Below, in pieces: positions 50,591 to 53,208 of a stretch of 53,208 nucleotides of DNA. This stretch comes from an uncultured Pelagibacteraceae bacterium (lineage in GTDB: Bacteria > Pseudomonadota > Alphaproteobacteria > Pelagibacterales > Pelagibacteraceae), in the NCBI GenBank assembly GCA_902624345.1, contig CACNXI010000003.1:1-53208 (forward strand), in the 5' to 3' direction. Every line of letters starts with the position of its first letter. Position 1 is the stretch's first letter. The position numbers and the translations under genes were made by a program. The notes below the pieces were generated by a model. That model made no database searches, had not been told where the DNA came from, and worked only from the letters and a program-made list of their open reading frames with translations.

Positions 50591-52813
50591 ATGGAAATCA
50601 AAAAGGTTGTTGTAATAGGCTCTGGAACTATGGGTAGTGGAATCGCTGCTCATTTATGTAATGCGAATGTACCGGTTACTTTATTAGATCTTACGACTGA
50701 CATAAGTACCAAGGCAAGAGAGCGAATACATAAATCAAGACCGCCATTATTAATTGATAAATCAAAAATTGATAATATCAAAGTTGGTAACATCAACGAT
50801 GATTTTAATGTTGTAAAAGAGGCTGACTGGATAGTCGAAGCTGTAGTTGAAAGAATAGACATTAAACATCAAATTTATAAAAAAATATTTGATAACAGAA
50901 AAGATGGAGCCATTGTTTCATCTAACACTTCCTCAATCCCAATTAAAATTCTATCTGAAAATATGACTGATGAGCAAAAAAAAGATTTTTGCATAACTCA
51001 CTTCTTCAATCCAGTTAGATACATGGGTTTGTTAGAAATAGTAAAAAATGAAAATAATGATTTAAAAAAAATTAATTCTTTGAAAGTCTTTTGCGAAAAA
51101 GAACTTGGTAAAGGAGCAATTGTTTGTAACGATACGCCAGGTTTCCTTGGTAATAGAGTAGGAGTTTATGCAATGCAAGTTGCTATGACTGAAGCATTTA
51201 AAATGAAATTGACTGTTGAAGAAGCTGATGCAGTTTTTGGAAGACCTATGGGAATACCTAAAACTGGAGTGTTTGGTTTATATGATCTAATTGGTATTGA
51301 TTTGATGGCAGATGTTTTAAAAAGTTTTGTAAAAGAACTTCCAGAAAATGACAAATTTCAGGAGGTTGCTAAAGAAATACCACTTGTAAAAAAATTGATC
51401 GAAACTGGTTATACTGGAAGAAAAGGTAAGGGTGGTTTCTATAGAATGAAAAAATTAGAAAACCAAAAAATTTTGGAGGCAATTAACCTTCAAACAGGAG
51501 AATATTCTGAGTCTAAAAAAATTGATCTTAAAATTGATACTGTGAACCTTAACACTATTATTAACAGGAAAGACAAATACGGAGAATATGCTTGGTCAGT
51601 AATTTCTCAAATTATTAAATATGCATCATCTTTAGTCCCAGGTATAACTGATAAATTCAATGACATTGATGAAGCTATGAGATTAGGATTTAACTGGGCT
51701 ATGGGACCCTTTGAAATGCTTAAATCAATCGGTGTAAAAAATTTTTTCAATCGTGTTGATGAATTTAAGGGAAACAAATTTTTAGAGGAACTTTCAGTAA
51801 AAAAAGATGAAAACTTTTATGGTGAAAGACAAATTTACACCGAAATAGAAACACTTGGCAAGGTCAAGCCTAAAGCTTTGAGTTTAGATAAAAACAAGTC
51901 AGCAGAGATTTACAGGTTTAAAGATTTTAACATTGTAGAGTTTACCACTAAAGCATGTGCGCTAGACTATGACTCTATGGATAGTTTGAAAAAAGCAACA
52001 GATAAACCTTTGATCATTATAAATGAAAGTATGCAATTTTCTGCTGGTGTTAATTTGACATATACAATGAACTTCGCTGAAAAAGGGGATTTTAAATCTA
52101 TAGAAAAATTTATTAAATATTTTCAAGATACTTGTAAACAACTTAAGTATTCAAAATTTCCTGTTGTCTCAGCACCTTCTGGGCTTACTTTAGGTGGTGG
52201 ATTTGAGGTAATGGTTCAAAGCAATTTTGTTACATCTCACACAAATATAGTAGTGGGTTTAGTCGAGACAATGGTTGGACTTGTACCCGCTGGCGGTGGA
52301 TGTAAAGAGATGCTGTGGAGATGGGCTCAAAGCGAGGAGTCTAAGAAAGATTTAGATTTTGCACCACTTAAAGTATTTGAAATAATAGGTTATGGGAAAA
52401 CTGCATCTTCTCCAATTGAAGCCGAGCCCCTGAAATACTTGTTACCAACTGATAAAAAAATAATGAATAGGAATAGTTTATTTTCAGAGGCGAAAAAAGT
52501 TATAGAGGAAAATAAAAATTTTAAACCAAGTAATGAGTGTACTTTTAAATTATCGGGAAAATCAGTAAGAGAAAAAATGTTTAAAACTTTGGATAAACTT
52601 TATAATGATAAAATTATCTTTGATCATGGTATGACAGTAGGAAAAGAACTTGCAAATGTTTTAAGTGGTGGTGATACGAATTCTGAAAAAACATTGACTG
52701 AGGATGATATTTACAAATTAGAACTAGACTCTTTTATGAGATTGATTGAAAATAAAAAAACTCAAGATAGAATAAAGCATACATTGTCTACTGGCAAACC
52801 TTTGGTCAATTAG
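50591..52813 (+). CDS. Fused 3-hydroxyacyl-CoA dehydrogenase / enoyl-CoA hydratase (FadN-type domain order)
   Basis: 740 aa; VVVIGSGTMGSGIAAHLCNANVPVTLLD N-terminal NAD-binding, NDTPGFLGNRVGVYAM, C-terminal crotonase half SAPSGLTLGGGFEVMVQSNFV. Confidence 0.92.
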   Translation: MEIKKVVVIGSGTMGSGIAAHLCNANVPVTLLDLTTDISTKARERIHKSRPPLLIDKSKIDNIKVGNINDDFNVVKEADWIVEAVVERIDIKHQIYKKIFDNRKDGAIVSSNTSSIPIKILSENMTDEQKKDFCITHFFNPVRYMGLLEIVKNENNDLKKINSLKVFCEKELGKGAIVCNDTPGFLGNRVGVYAMQVAMTEAFKMKLTVEEADAVFGRPMGIPKTGVFGLYDLIGIDLMADVLKSFVKELPENDKFQEVAKEIPLVKKLIETGYTGRKGKGGFYRMKKLENQKILEAINLQTGEYSESKKIDLKIDTVNLNTIINRKDKYGEYAWSVISQIIKYASSLVPGITDKFNDIDEAMRLGFNWAMGPFEMLKSIGVKNFFNRVDEFKGNKFLEELSVKKDENFYGERQIYTEIETLGKVKPKALSLDKNKSAEIYRFKDFNIVEFTTKACALDYDSMDSLKKATDKPLIIINESMQFSAGVNLTYTMNFAEKGDFKSIEKFIKYFQDTCKQLKYSKFPVVSAPSGLTLGGGFEVMVQSNFVTSHTNIVVGLVETMVGLVPAGGGCKEMLWRWAQSEESKKDLDFAPLKVFEIIGYGKTASSPIEAEPLKYLLPTDKKIMNRNSLFSEAKKVIEENKNFKPSNECTFKLSGKSVREKMFKTLDKLYNDKIIFDHGMTVGKELANVLSGGDTNSEKTLTEDDIYKLELDSFMRLIENKKTQDRIKHTLSTGKPLVN

Positions 52814-53208
52814 AAATCTCAGATAACATCCTCAAAGAATTAATAAAGTCAGGTCGCAACACATACTCAGACTTATTTCCAGATTTAATTTTTGTTAATG
52901 CTGCAAATCCATGAGTTACATTTCCAAGCGGAGTGTACTCACCCTCAAATAAAGGTGCGTCTGAAAGAAGTATAAAAAATTCACTATCTTCCATGTCTCC
53001 ATTTTTACTTTTCGCAAATCCAACAGAACCTTTTTTAAAATCAAACGGTTTATTTTTTTCTGGTTTAATCAAACTGTATTTTGATTTACCGCTACCAATA
53101 TAAGTGTAATTTATATCTCCTTTTTTGCCAAATTCTAAATCTCCCGCTTGGACTAAAAAATTTTCTACAACACGATGAAAAGCTACATCATCATATTCTT
53201 TGTTAAAT
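52806..53208 (-). CDS. Peptidyl-prolyl cis-trans isomerase, cyclophilin type (5' end truncated by window)
   Basis: Frame stays open past the ORF-track start (which is a TTG) to the window edge: ...FNKEYDDVAFHRVVENFLVQAGDLEFGKKGD...; FHRV..FLVQAGD is the cyclophilin signature. Confidence 0.92.
   Translation of the reverse strand, partial: FNKEYDDVAFHRVVENFLVQAGDLEFGKKGDINYTYIGSGKSKYSLIKPEKNKPFDFKKGSVGFAKSKNGDMEDSEFFILLSDAPLFEGEYTPLGNVTHGFAALTKIKSGNKSEYVLRPDFINSLRMLSEISN

Noticed and set aside
1-53208. Prophage, IS element, integrase, toxin-antitoxin or restriction system
   Set aside because: No integrase, transposase, terminase, capsid, methyltransferase-endonuclease or TA-like pair recognised in any listed ORF.
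1-53208. Known SAR11-associated riboswitches (SAM-V, glycine) in intergenic gaps
   Set aside because: No convincing match to their conserved cores by eye; a covariance-model scan would be needed to exclude them formally.

Overview
AT-rich, tightly packed alphaproteobacterial chromosome segment whose gene content and style match SAR11 / Candidatus Pelagibacter (inferred from protein content; no search was run). About 44 protein genes and one tRNA-Leu(GAG) are supported. Most are core metabolism: ispA end, dxs, aroC, pdxH, polyprenyl synthase, glyQS, ppdK, nadCA, pyrC, prpE, recA, alaS, icd, psd/pssA, rlmE, guaB, guaA, panB. Accessory or distinctive parts: (i) a proteorhodopsin with Gln at the spectral tuning position, preceded by a 215-bp leader with a hairpin and an 18-bp perfect palindrome and followed by a clear terminator and a ferredoxin/reductase pair; (ii) a umuDC operon with a textbook alphaproteobacterial SOS box, and a near-identical box upstream of recA; (iii) tandem GFA-family genes with a D-glycerate 3-kinase-like gene and tolC; (iv) a 44-53 kb catabolic/uptake block with a EutA-like racemase-superfamily protein, a creatinase-fold DoeA/EutD-like hydrolase that has lost most M24 metal ligands, a PotABCD-type ABC transporter with its own promoter and internal terminator, and a FadN-type fused 3-hydroxyacyl-CoA dehydrogenase; (v) a CBS-less IMP dehydrogenase; (vi) a repeat-built Ala/Glu-rich membrane protein. 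No CRISPR, prophage, IS element or rRNA was seen.
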